64,000 nucleotides of DNA, taken from WHSW01 sp963828755 (GTDB taxonomy: Bacteria > Actinomycetota > Thermoleophilia > Solirubrobacterales > 70-9). Below the pieces are notes generated by a model, which did no database searches, was not told where the DNA came from, and worked only from the letters and a program-made list of their open reading frames with translations. This document shows, one piece after another, positions 53,336-60,927 of this stretch (position 1 is its first letter; every line of letters starts with the position of its first letter). The position numbers and the translations under genes were made by a program. The DNA lies in the NCBI GenBank assembly GCA_963828755.1, contig CAWHFY010000011.1, positions 1 through 64,000 on the forward strand, read 5' to 3'.

Positions 53336-54264
53336 CGGCCGTTGCCGAGCCGCGAGCGAGGCCGCAGCCCTCGACCTTGACCCGCTTGCGCGGCTGGTTC
53401 CGCAACCCATGGGGAAAGCCACGCTTCCTGGCCGTCTTCACCTGGGCCTACATCCTGTGGTCGATCGTGCCGGTGCTGATCGCGGTGCTGTTCTCCTTCA
53501 ATGCGACCCGCTCGCGCACGGTCTGGGACTCCTTCTCGACGCGCTGGTACTGGGGGGATCCAGTGGACTCGGTCGCGCACGACCCGACCCTTCGGCATGC
53601 TCTTGTTCAGAGCTTCAAGCTGGCGGCGGCGGACGTTCTCATCGCTGTCCCGATCGGAGTTTTGCTCGCCCTCGGTCTCGCCCGCTGGCGGGGTCGCGGC
53701 TCCGGCACCTCCAACTTCATCATGCTTTTTCCGTTGGTCACGCCCGAGATCGTCATGGGCGTGTCGCTCCTCCTCGTCTTCAGCCACGTCTTCACATTCG
53801 TTCCCACGGGAACGTTCGCCCAGATCCTCGGCCACGTGACCTTCTCGATCTCCTTCGTGGTCGTGATCGTGCGCGGTCGGCTGTTCTCGATCGGCAGGCA
53901 GTACGAGGAGGCCGCCGCCGACCTCGGGGCCTCGCCGTTCGTCGCGTTGACGCGCGTCCTCCTGCCCTTGCTCACCCCGGCGATCGTCGCCTCGGCCGCC
54001 GTGGTCTTCGCGATCTCGGCCGACGACTTCGTCATCAGCCAGTGGCTGTCAAGCGGCGGACCCACGGACACGGTCCCGATCCAGATCTACGCAGCGACGC
54101 GCGCCGCGCCGTTACCGTCTGTGAACGCGATCGCAACGATCATGATGTTGTCAACCCTCCTCATTGTCACGGCCGGCTTCCTCACCTGGCGCTTCTTCAC
54201 CCGCGGAGAGCGTCGGGCGGGCAAAGCGGCGGAGGAGTTCGGCGGCGCCTTCGACCTCACCTAG
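53332..54264 (+). CDS. potC: PotC-like permease
   Basis: 310 aa from GTG 53332. Helices FLAVFTWAYILWSIVPVLIA and later core helices, with the EAA motif EAAADLGASPFVALTRVLLP and FAISADDFVISQWLSSGGPT, a block typical of PotC. It pairs with PotB to form the channel. The GTG is favoured because it would overlap a repaired potB stop. Confidence 0.85.
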   Translation: MTAVAEPRARPQPSTLTRLRGWFRNPWGKPRFLAVFTWAYILWSIVPVLIAVLFSFNATRSRTVWDSFSTRWYWGDPVDSVAHDPTLRHALVQSFKLAAADVLIAVPIGVLLALGLARWRGRGSGTSNFIMLFPLVTPEIVMGVSLLLVFSHVFTFVPTGTFAQILGHVTFSISFVVVIVRGRLFSIGRQYEEAAADLGASPFVALTRVLLPLLTPAIVASAAVVFAISADDFVISQWLSSGGPTDTVPIQIYAATRAAPLPSVNAIATIMMLSTLLIVTAGFLTWRFFTRGERRAGKAAEEFGGAFDLT

Positions 54265-54277
54265 TTTCGGGAGACCA

Positions 54278-55417
54278 ATGGCACACGGCGAAATCGAATT
54301 GAGCAAGCTGACCAAGCAGTTCGCCGAGCTGACCGCGGTGGACGGCATCGATCTGCACATCCCGGGTGGTGAGTTCTTCTCGCTCCTCGGGCCTTCCGGC
54401 TGCGGGAAGACGACCACGCTGCGAATGATCGCCGGCTTCGAGCAACCGACTTCCGGTGAGATCCTCCTGGACGGCACAGACGTTGCCTACACACCGCCTC
54501 ACCTGCGCAACGTCAACACCGTGTTCCAGAACTACGCGCTCTTCCCGCACCTGAACGTCTACGACAACATCGGCTTCGGGCTGAAGCGGGCGAAGCGGCC
54601 GAAAGCCGAGATCCGCGAGCGCGTCGGCAAGGCGCTTGAGCTCGTCGAGCTTCCGGGCTACGAGAGGCGCAAGTCGGCCCAGCTCTCGGGCGGGCAGCAG
54701 CAGCGCGTTGCCTTAGCGCGCGCACTCGTCCTCAACCCGGCCGTGCTCCTTCTGGACGAGCCGCTCGGCGCCCTCGATGCGAAGCTTCGCAAGACCCTCC
54801 AGATCGAGCTCAAGTCGATCCAGCAGGAGGTCGGTATCACGTTCCTCTACGTCACCCACGACCAGGAGGAGGCGCTCACGATGAGCGACCGCCTCGCGGT
54901 CATGAACGGCGGGCACATCGAGCAGGTCGGGGCGCCTCAGGACGTCTACGAGGATCCCGAGACGCTCTTCGTCGCCGACTTCCTCGGCGTGTCGAACCTC
55001 ATGCAGGCCACCATCGTCAGTGCCGGCACGAACGCCTGCCGCGTCGCGCTGGACGGCTACGAGCTCGAGACGCGCGGAACGGACCGCGACGTCACGGGGG
55101 AGGCGAAGATCGTCATCCGACCGGAGCGCATCGAGCTCGAAGAGCACGGGTCTCCGTCGGGGCCGAACCGCATCCCGGCCATGGTGGAGCGCGTCGTCTA
55201 CGTGGGCTCGGCGATTCAGGTGATCGTCCGCGGCGCCACCGGGGAAGCGCTCCAGGCGCTCGTTCAGAACACCGGCGGCGGAATCCCCTACGAGCAGGGC
55301 ACCCCGGTGCAGCTCCACCTACCCGTCGACGCGCTGCGCGTCCTCCCTTCGGGCATCGGCGTTGCGCCTTCCCCCAAGGGTGAGGAGCCGGATCCGGAGA
55401 CTGTCGCCGCGGGCTGA
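54278..55417 (+). CDS. potA: PotA-like polyamine ABC transporter ATPase
   Basis: 379 aa from ATG 54278. Walker A LLGPSGCGKTTTLRMIAGFE, Q-loop NTVFQNYALFPHLNVYDNI, signature QLSGGQQQRVALARALV, Walker B LLLDEPLGALDAKLRK, H-loop FLYVTHDQEEALTMSDR. A C-terminal TOBE/OB region (about 245-365; KIVIRPERIELEEHGSPSG) is as in PotA and UgpC. Thirteen bases after potC; last gene of the operon. Confidence 0.93.
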   Translation: MAHGEIELSKLTKQFAELTAVDGIDLHIPGGEFFSLLGPSGCGKTTTLRMIAGFEQPTSGEILLDGTDVAYTPPHLRNVNTVFQNYALFPHLNVYDNIGFGLKRAKRPKAEIRERVGKALELVELPGYERRKSAQLSGGQQQRVALARALVLNPAVLLLDEPLGALDAKLRKTLQIELKSIQQEVGITFLYVTHDQEEALTMSDRLAVMNGGHIEQVGAPQDVYEDPETLFVADFLGVSNLMQATIVSAGTNACRVALDGYELETRGTDRDVTGEAKIVIRPERIELEEHGSPSGPNRIPAMVERVVYVGSAIQVIVRGATGEALQALVQNTGGGIPYEQGTPVQLHLPVDALRVLPSGIGVAPSPKGEEPDPETVAAG

Positions 55418-55694
55418 GCTCAGCGCGGCGCCTTGCCGAGCGCGGGCAGACACCGGCCCCGGTCCGGGATCGACGCGTCACGAACCAGCACCCACGGGCC
55501 CTCCGATCTCATCGGCGTTCCGCTGACGCTCTATCTGGGAGCTGGTGCCCAAACGATTTGCGCCGATCGGCTACGCGGCACCGGAACGACCCGGTCTGAA
55601 AAACACACACTCCGCTTGGAAAGCGGCTATCTGGCCAGCCCTGGCTAGGCTGCGGTGCCGACGCTTGCAAACCGCAATTGCTTGGAGGACGCTG
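55418..55694. other. Intergenic region with small hairpins
   Basis: It contains CCGCTT-GGA-AAGCGG (55612-55626), a perfect 6-bp stem that belongs to the motif family at 47151, and then the lead-in to the reductase gene with GGAGG near 55685. No gene is recognised. Confidence 0.5.
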
Positions 55695-56300
55695 ATGCCG
55701 GACACCACCTGCCACATGTCGATCTCGCTCGATGGCTTCGTCGCCGGGCCGGACCAGAGCCGGGAGAATCCGCTGGGGAAGCGCGGCAGGGAGGTCCATA
55801 GCTGGCACCTCGGCGACGAGCGCGCGAACGACGCCGACGCGACGGCAGAGGGCTGGCTCATGCGACCGCGCGGGGCCTACGTGATGGGCCGCAACATGTT
55901 CGGGCCGATCCGCGGCGAGTGGGATGAGGACTGGGATGGATGGTGGGGCTCCGAGCCGCCCTACCACGCGCCGGTCTTCGTGCTCACCCACCACGCCCGC
56001 GAGCCGATCGAGATGGAGGGCGGCACGAGCTTCCACTTCGTCACCCAGGGCTTCGAGGCCGCATACGCGCAGGCGGGTGAGACGGCCGGCGAGGATGGCA
56101 TCGACATCGCGGGCGGCGCCTCGACCGTCCGTCAGGCGCTCGCCGCCGGAGTGATCGACGAACTCACGCTCGACGTGGTCCCCGTCCTGTTCGGGTCCGG
56201 CGAGCGGCTGTTCGACGGAGTCGAGTCACTCGGGTTCGAGCCGGTCGAGGTGCTCCACTCTCCGCTCGCCACGCACATCCGCTACCGGCGGGCGGGGTGA
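55695..56300 (+). CDS. Dihydrofolate reductase/RibD C-terminal family protein
   Basis: 201 aa from ATG 55695 with GGAGG ten bases upstream. The family pattern is clear: CHMSISLDGFVAGPDQS, GAYVMGRNMFGPIRGEWDED, PVFVLTHHAREPIEMEGGTS, and GIDIAGGASTVRQALAAGVI with DELTLDVVPVLFGSGERLFD. These proteins bind NADPH and reduce small cyclic substrates; their natural roles are mostly unknown. It stands alone. Confidence 0.9.
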   Translation: MPDTTCHMSISLDGFVAGPDQSRENPLGKRGREVHSWHLGDERANDADATAEGWLMRPRGAYVMGRNMFGPIRGEWDEDWDGWWGSEPPYHAPVFVLTHHAREPIEMEGGTSFHFVTQGFEAAYAQAGETAGEDGIDIAGGASTVRQALAAGVIDELTLDVVPVLFGSGERLFDGVESLGFEPVEVLHSPLATHIRYRRAG

Positions 56301-56904
56301 GTGAGGAGATAGCCGCTTTGGACGACGAGTAGGGGTCGGGTACGGGCACAAGCTTGCCGAGCACTAACGCACCGAAGACACCCATCGCGGTCGCCGCGTC
56401 GGAGTAAGAGCGGGAGTACGAAACACTGTGAGTCCGTGACCGGCGTGCCCTAGCACCCATCCGAGTTAGAGACCAACAGGGCTTGGGACACCCGCCGATG
56501 TGTCCGGCGGTGACGATCCCTCGCGCCGGGCGGAACAGCCGCACTCCAGGCGAAGCGGAACGTTCTGCTTTGGGCGAAAAGCGGTACTCCGCTAGGCCAA
56601 GCGCCCAATGACCTCATCGCGTCCAGGCGCTGACGCGGCGGGCACCCTCAACCAGGGCGACCCGCCCGCCAGTTGCGCTGTGCTAGACCGCCCGATTCGT
56701 GGCCTGGGCGGCTGCGATCCGCCGCGTGCTGCTGCGATCCGCCAGTTTCCAGCGCGTTTCCAACCTACGACGGGCGTCGCTACTCCGTCGCTGTTCGGCC
56801 AACGCGCTCTTCTGAACGAGTCCTCGGCCTGCGCCACGAGGACCTGTCTCTGCTCGCCGGAACGGCGGCGAGCTCGACGCGTCCTACCTAGGAGGCGCTC
56901 TACA
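56301..56904. other. Non-coding or decayed stretch with palindromic motifs
   Basis: No intact gene is recognised in these 604 bp. The near-palindrome AAGCGGAAC-GTTCTGCTT (56553-56570) is followed by AAGCGGTAC (56580-56588). TGCGATCCGCC occurs twice (56711-56721 and 56733-56743). The string TTTCCAGCGCGTTTCCA near 56746 recurs with one extra base near 58728. Short frames here show only weak resemblance to known domains and may be remnants. Confidence 0.45.
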
Positions 56905-57369
56905 TCAATCGAGCGTCACGGCGTTGCAGCCGGTCGCGTAGAGAACGGTGCCGTTACTCAGGACCTCCCAGCGGACTCCGTGGGTTCCGGCGTAGACCGG
57001 CGGCATCGAACTCGGCCGGATGAACCGATCGGCCCTGCCGTTGCCGACGCCGTTCGTCTCAAGCGGGATGGACCCGAAGTCCGATGGCGCCCCCGAGCAG
57101 TCGGGGTCGAATACGTACGCCAGCAGCCGGACTTGGAGGCTGGCGTTCGGCACTGCCCCGCTGAGCTTGTAGATCTCGTGGGCGTAGACATTCGGCCCGT
57201 TGGCGTGGATGTTCTGCACGAACCCCTTCTTCAGCGGGGCAGCGCCCACCGGCTCGAGAGTGATGTGCTGCGAGTGATAGACCTTGTCCGCCGACACCCC
57301 GGGAGCGAGTACCAGGGCAGCCAGGACCCCCGCCGTCAGACCTATGGTCATCCGCGTTCGCATTCCCAC
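56905..57369 (-). CDS. Small secreted protein of unknown function
   Basis: 154 aa from ATG 57369. Signal peptide (MTIGLTAGVLAALVLAPGVS, cleaved near VSA-DK). The mature ~125 residues are beta-rich (YHSQHITLEPVGAAPLKKGF, NASLQVRLLAYVFDPDCSG, GVRWEVLSNGTVLYATGCNA) with two Cys that may pair. No family named. Confidence 0.65.
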   Translation of the reverse strand: MGMRTRMTIGLTAGVLAALVLAPGVSADKVYHSQHITLEPVGAAPLKKGFVQNIHANGPNVYAHEIYKLSGAVPNASLQVRLLAYVFDPDCSGAPSDFGSIPLETNGVGNGRADRFIRPSSMPPVYAGTHGVRWEVLSNGTVLYATGCNAVTLD

Positions 57370-57517
57370 AATGACCTCCCTCGCACTCTCCTGTCGATGG
57401 AAATGTTCGTCGACCAGGGGACCAACGTCAACGGATCAATCCTCGCCTCAGCATCGCGGCTGTATGCCTTAGCGCCGCGTCCGGCCTAGTACGCGCCGCA
57501 GAGGCACAGCGAACGAG

Positions 57518-57766
57518 ATGGTCGCTTTTCTCGACGAGCGCGACCCGATCCGGGGCCTCGGGCCGATCACCGTCGACCCCGAAGGCCAGAACGCGGGCGC
57601 GGGCCGCCGGCTGATGCAGGCCGCGATCGAGCGCAGAGAAGGCGCGCCCGGGATTCGCCTGCTCCAGGATGCCTTCCACATGCGCTCGCTTCGCCTCTAC
57701 CAATCGCTTGGATTCGACGTGAAGGAGCCTGTCGGTCCTGCCCTCGGAGACGCCCGGGGGCTGTGA
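57518..57766 (+). pseudogene. GNAT acetyltransferase remnant
   Basis: 82 codons that cover only the CoA-binding core of a GNAT enzyme: LGPITVDPEGQNAGAGRRLM (motif A, with the Q-x2-G-x-G/A loop) and FHMRSLRLYQSLGFDVKEP (motif B). The N-terminal ~65 residues and the C-terminal end are missing. Not likely functional. Confidence 0.7.
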
Positions 57767-57779
57767 GGCAGCCCCGTCG

Positions 57780-58250
57780 TTCACGGCCGACGGTTCGCGG
57801 CCGTCTACGAGCGCTACGACCCGGCGACGGACGACGACGCGGTCTGGAGCATGAACCTCGACGGCACCGACGACGGCGGATCACGGCTCCGAACGTCGGT
57901 GCCATCGGTCCCAACGTGTCCCCCGACGGAGGGACGGTCAGCTTCCTCGGCGAGAACGCGAAGGGCGTCACGCGCTCTTCAGCGCCTCGCTCGACGGAAG
58001 CAACGTCGCCCGCGTCACCCTCTACTTCGGCGTCGCCTTCAAGCACGACTGGGCGCTCGACGGGCGGCACATCGTGATCGCCACGAACGCCGACTACCTC
58101 CACCACAGGCCCGCGATACGGGCGACGGTCGAGGCCCGAACGACTCTCACCTGCGGATGCGACCCACTAAACTCCGGCGGCGAGAAGGGAGCCTACGCTG
58201 GCTCCTACTCCGAACGGGCGCTGGATCGTCTTCGGTGTCGAACGTCCGGC
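57780..58250 (+). pseudogene. TolB-like beta-propeller (PD40) remnant with frameshifts
   Basis: Repeats of the WD40-like PD40 type can be read only by changing frames: YERYDPATDDDAVWSMNLDG, then NVSPDGGTVSFLGENAKG, SLDGSNVARVT, DWALDGRHIVIATNADYL and PNGRWIVFGVER. At least three frame changes in under 500 bp and no start or stop mark it as decayed. Confidence 0.7.
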
Positions 58251-59091
58251 GATACGGCAGGGGGAGCGCCAAAGTCGTCGAGCGACGATCCGGCCGCCGG
58301 CGTCCGATCCTCGACGACGTGCGAGACGCCGGCGCGACATGCACGCCTTCGAGCGCAGCACGGTGGCGACGCCGCCGTGTTCTCCGGCGGCGCGAACACG
58401 CACGCTCGACGTTCCTACGTTCATCTTCGCGCGGATGCGCCGTTCTCCGTGCCGATCGATCGTTTCGCTTCTCGTCCTAAGCGTCCATCTCACGCGGAAG
58501 CGCGCGGTGATCCTTCGCGCAGCAGCCGCGAGGAATAGGGTCGTCATCCGACGGGCTCATAAGCGGGTTTCTCCGATGGGCGCGGCTGGTTTCGAACCAG
58601 CGACCTCTCGCGTGTGAAATGTGATCGGGCTGCCGCCGCTTGTTGCCGTGTGCCGCCGTCGTGCGTGAAGCGAGAGCATCGAGGCCTAGCGGTTGCGGTT
58701 TGTCGCCTTCTGCTGTCGGTGCTGCTGCTTTCCAAGCGCGTTTCCACGCAGTAGAGCCAGCAGGATGGCGTCCGACTCCGACGAACGGTCACTTGGCATG
58801 GAAGCGCAACTTTCCGCTGAGCCCGGGCGCGGCGCCAAGGTCATGGTCCGCAGTCTGGACTGAGAGCCGAAGGTAAACGACCCGACCGGCTCTGTGCCAC
58901 TGCATGCACCCAGTAGATGCCATCGAGGAGGTCTCCGGCGGACCGCCATCGAGCCGACCAGCTTGGTCAGGATCCGGCAGACGCGCCAGGGACCCCCCGG
59001 GTCCTGCCGCGCTCGGGCCTGCTCCAGGTTCGACTGGTGGATGCCGGAGACCCAGCCGCAGCGAGACGCGCGTAGGCCTAGGCTGCGGGGC
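58251..59091. other. Gene-free stretch around tRNA-Val copy C
   Basis: It contains copy C (58576-58618), a GTGAAGCGAG string at 58665-58674 that recalls the tRNA anticodon arm, TTTCCAAGCGCGTTTCCA near 58728 (also near 56746), and AAGCGCAAC at 58802-58810. No protein gene is recognised on either strand in these 841 bp. Confidence 0.55.
58576..58618 (+). repeat. Partial tRNA-Val copy C: perfect 43-bp direct repeat
   Basis: Identical over 43 bp to 63186-63228, that is, one base past the 3' end of tRNA-Val(CAC) through T-arm and variable region into the anticodon arm. Same orientation as the intact gene. This is the classic form of an att site left by a tRNA-targeting integrase, bounding a 4.6-kb segment. 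Confidence 0.9.
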
Positions 59092-59457
59092 GTGAAGGTC
59101 GCCTACATCTTCTCCACCTCCGGGCACACGGCGAGCTACAAGCTCGGCAAGATGATCCTGCCGCAGCTCGAGCAGGGAAACCACGGGGTGGAGGTCGTCG
59201 GGATGTTCTTCTTCGACGACAACACCTACGTGCTGCGCGCGGGCGATCCGCTCGGCGAGCGCCTCGCCGAGGTTGCCGAGGAGCAGGGGATCATGCTGAT
59301 GCTCTGCGACCGGTGCGCGATCGAGCGCTCGCTCGCGGAGGGTGAGCCGGGCGACTGCCGTCCCAGCGGCACGGTCGCGGGAGTGCGGGTCGGCTGCTTT
59401 CCGGACCTCTACGGGGCGCTGTCGGGAAACCCGCCGGACCAAGTGATCACGCTGTAG
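59092..59457 (+). CDS. DsrE/SaoD-like sulfur-relay family protein
   Basis: 121 aa from GTG 59092. A DsrE-type Rossmann-like start (KVAYIFSTSGHTASYKLGKM), VVGMFFFDDNTYVLRAGDPL, then LMLCDRCAIERSLAEGEPGD and GVRVGCFPDLYGAL. Four Cys residues: two in CDRC, one in GDC and one in GC. DsrE-fold proteins carry persulfide sulfur on Cys. It is convergent with the CCAEP-tail radical SAM gene 40 bp away, and I recall DsrE/SaoD-like proteins near such radical SAM genes, but this is not checked. Role unknown. Confidence 0.75.
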   Translation: MKVAYIFSTSGHTASYKLGKMILPQLEQGNHGVEVVGMFFFDDNTYVLRAGDPLGERLAEVAEEQGIMLMLCDRCAIERSLAEGEPGDCRPSGTVAGVRVGCFPDLYGALSGNPPDQVITL

Positions 59458-59497
59458 CTGCGAAGCGCAAGGCGGTCTCAGGGCTCGGTCGAGCCCG

Positions 59498-60901
59498 CTA
59501 AGCGACCGGCTCGCTGCCGGCCACCGAGGCGAGCTGGATGTCGGTGGGCTCGGCGCAGCAGAACCATGCCTCGGTGAGCCGCGGGCGCGGCTCGACGTCG
59601 CCAAGGTCGGCGGGGTCGGCTGAATGTCCCGCGGCATCGGCCACCGCCCGATACAGGGTCCGAAACGTCGACACGCTGTCGACCTCCGCCGCGACATCGG
59701 CCTCGACGATTTCGGCGAGCTCGGCATGGAGGCGATCCAGCTGCGGATCCCCGGCTTGCCAGTCATACGTGAGGCGGTCGCGATCGTAGTCCTGCAGGTG
59801 CGGTGTGATCTCGGGGCGATCGAGCAGCAGCGAGCCCTTGGGCACGAGCAGACGGATCGTGTACTGGATCGGATCCACGTTCCCCACCATCTCGTTGGCA
59901 ATCACGAAATCGAGGATCTCGAGGATGTCCTGCGGTGTCGCCCAGGGCGTGAACGGCAACCACGACGGGCGGATCTCGATCCCATGCTCGCGCAGCAAGG
60001 CCACCGCCTGGGCGGCCTCGTCGGCGGTGTGACCCTTGTCGAGATAGGTGAGGATCTCGGCGTTGAGCGACTCGAACGCCGAGATCACGAAGAGGCACCC
60101 ATATTCGCTGAGCTCGGGCCAGACCTGACGATGCTCGAGGATGTGCTCGACCTTGGTCGTGCAGTCGAAGGTGACCTCGGGAAAGTGGCGGTGAAGCTCG
60201 CGCGCCACTTCCAGGGAATGCTTGACGCCGTTTAGGAAGTCCGGGTCGCCGAAGGTGATATGGCGCGCCCCCGCCGCCACCAACTGGGCGATATCCGCCA
60301 TCACCACGGAGCTCCCGACGATCCGGATCCGGCCGTCGTAGGCGACGGGCACCGGGCAGTGCCGGCACTTGTGCACGCAGCCGTGGCTGGCCTCGACGTA
60401 CCCCGCGAGCTGCTCCTCGCCATCGCGCTCCAACCGCGCATAGCGCTTGAGGGGCGGCAGCTGCCCTCGGCTCGGGGTGTGAAACTCGTGGCGCCCCAGG
60501 TCGATCGAGCTGGTCGCCGGTCGCAGCGCCGGCGAGTCGCCGAGCGCCTCAACCCACTCCACCAGCTCCGACTCGTACTCGCCGGCGATCAGCCGGTCGA
60601 CCAGTCCACCGATCGTCGGGTCGTCACTGACCGCGGCGTAGAGACCGTAGAAACAGATCGGCAACCGCGGCCGGATCGCTCGAATTTGCTCGCCGGCGCC
60701 AATCGCCAGTCGCATCGCGGTGTGCATCGGAACGGAGACGCCGACGGCCTCGGCCCAGTCGATCTTGTCTCGATCAAGCTGCTCGACGGAGAGATCGATG
60801 CACCGAACCCGATGCCCGGCGGCCTCCAGGGCGGCCGCCGGCGAGGCCAGGTGCAACGGCTGATGACCAAGCTCGTAGGTGGAGATCAGCAGGACCCGCA
60901 C
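59498..60901 (-). CDS. B12-binding-type radical SAM protein with C-terminal CCAEP tail
   Basis: 467 aa from GTG 60901. An N-terminal B12-binding-like domain (LISTYELGHQPLHLASPAAA; no D-x-H-x-x-G seen) is followed by the radical SAM core with Cys175, 179 and 182 (GCVHKCRHC) and GARHITFGDPDF. Near the end, WFCCAEPTDIQ carries Cys448-Cys449: the CCAEP tail of the family known as CUAEP/CCAEP-tail radical SAM (seleno)proteins. Both codons are TGC here, so it is the cysteine form. The reaction is not known to me. It is 26 bp downstream of the ATP-grasp gene, on the same strand. Confidence 0.88.
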   Translation of the reverse strand: MRVLLISTYELGHQPLHLASPAAALEAAGHRVRCIDLSVEQLDRDKIDWAEAVGVSVPMHTAMRLAIGAGEQIRAIRPRLPICFYGLYAAVSDDPTIGGLVDRLIAGEYESELVEWVEALGDSPALRPATSSIDLGRHEFHTPSRGQLPPLKRYARLERDGEEQLAGYVEASHGCVHKCRHCPVPVAYDGRIRIVGSSVVMADIAQLVAAGARHITFGDPDFLNGVKHSLEVARELHRHFPEVTFDCTTKVEHILEHRQVWPELSEYGCLFVISAFESLNAEILTYLDKGHTADEAAQAVALLREHGIEIRPSWLPFTPWATPQDILEILDFVIANEMVGNVDPIQYTIRLLVPKGSLLLDRPEITPHLQDYDRDRLTYDWQAGDPQLDRLHAELAEIVEADVAAEVDSVSTFRTLYRAVADAAGHSADPADLGDVEPRPRLTEAWFCCAEPTDIQLASVAGSEPVA

Positions 60902-60927
60902 AGCGCCAGGATAGCCTTCGCTTCGCT

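Noticed and set aside
56673..56891. Possible integrase or HTH remnant in the 56.3-56.9 kb gap
   Set aside because: Short strings such as LGLRHEDLSLLAG recall recombinase or HTH segments, but there are no catalytic residues and no extended similarity.
59498..59560. Selenocysteine codon in the CCAEP tail of the radical SAM protein
   Set aside because: Both tail codons are TGC; there is no in-frame TGA, so no Sec insertion is expected here.
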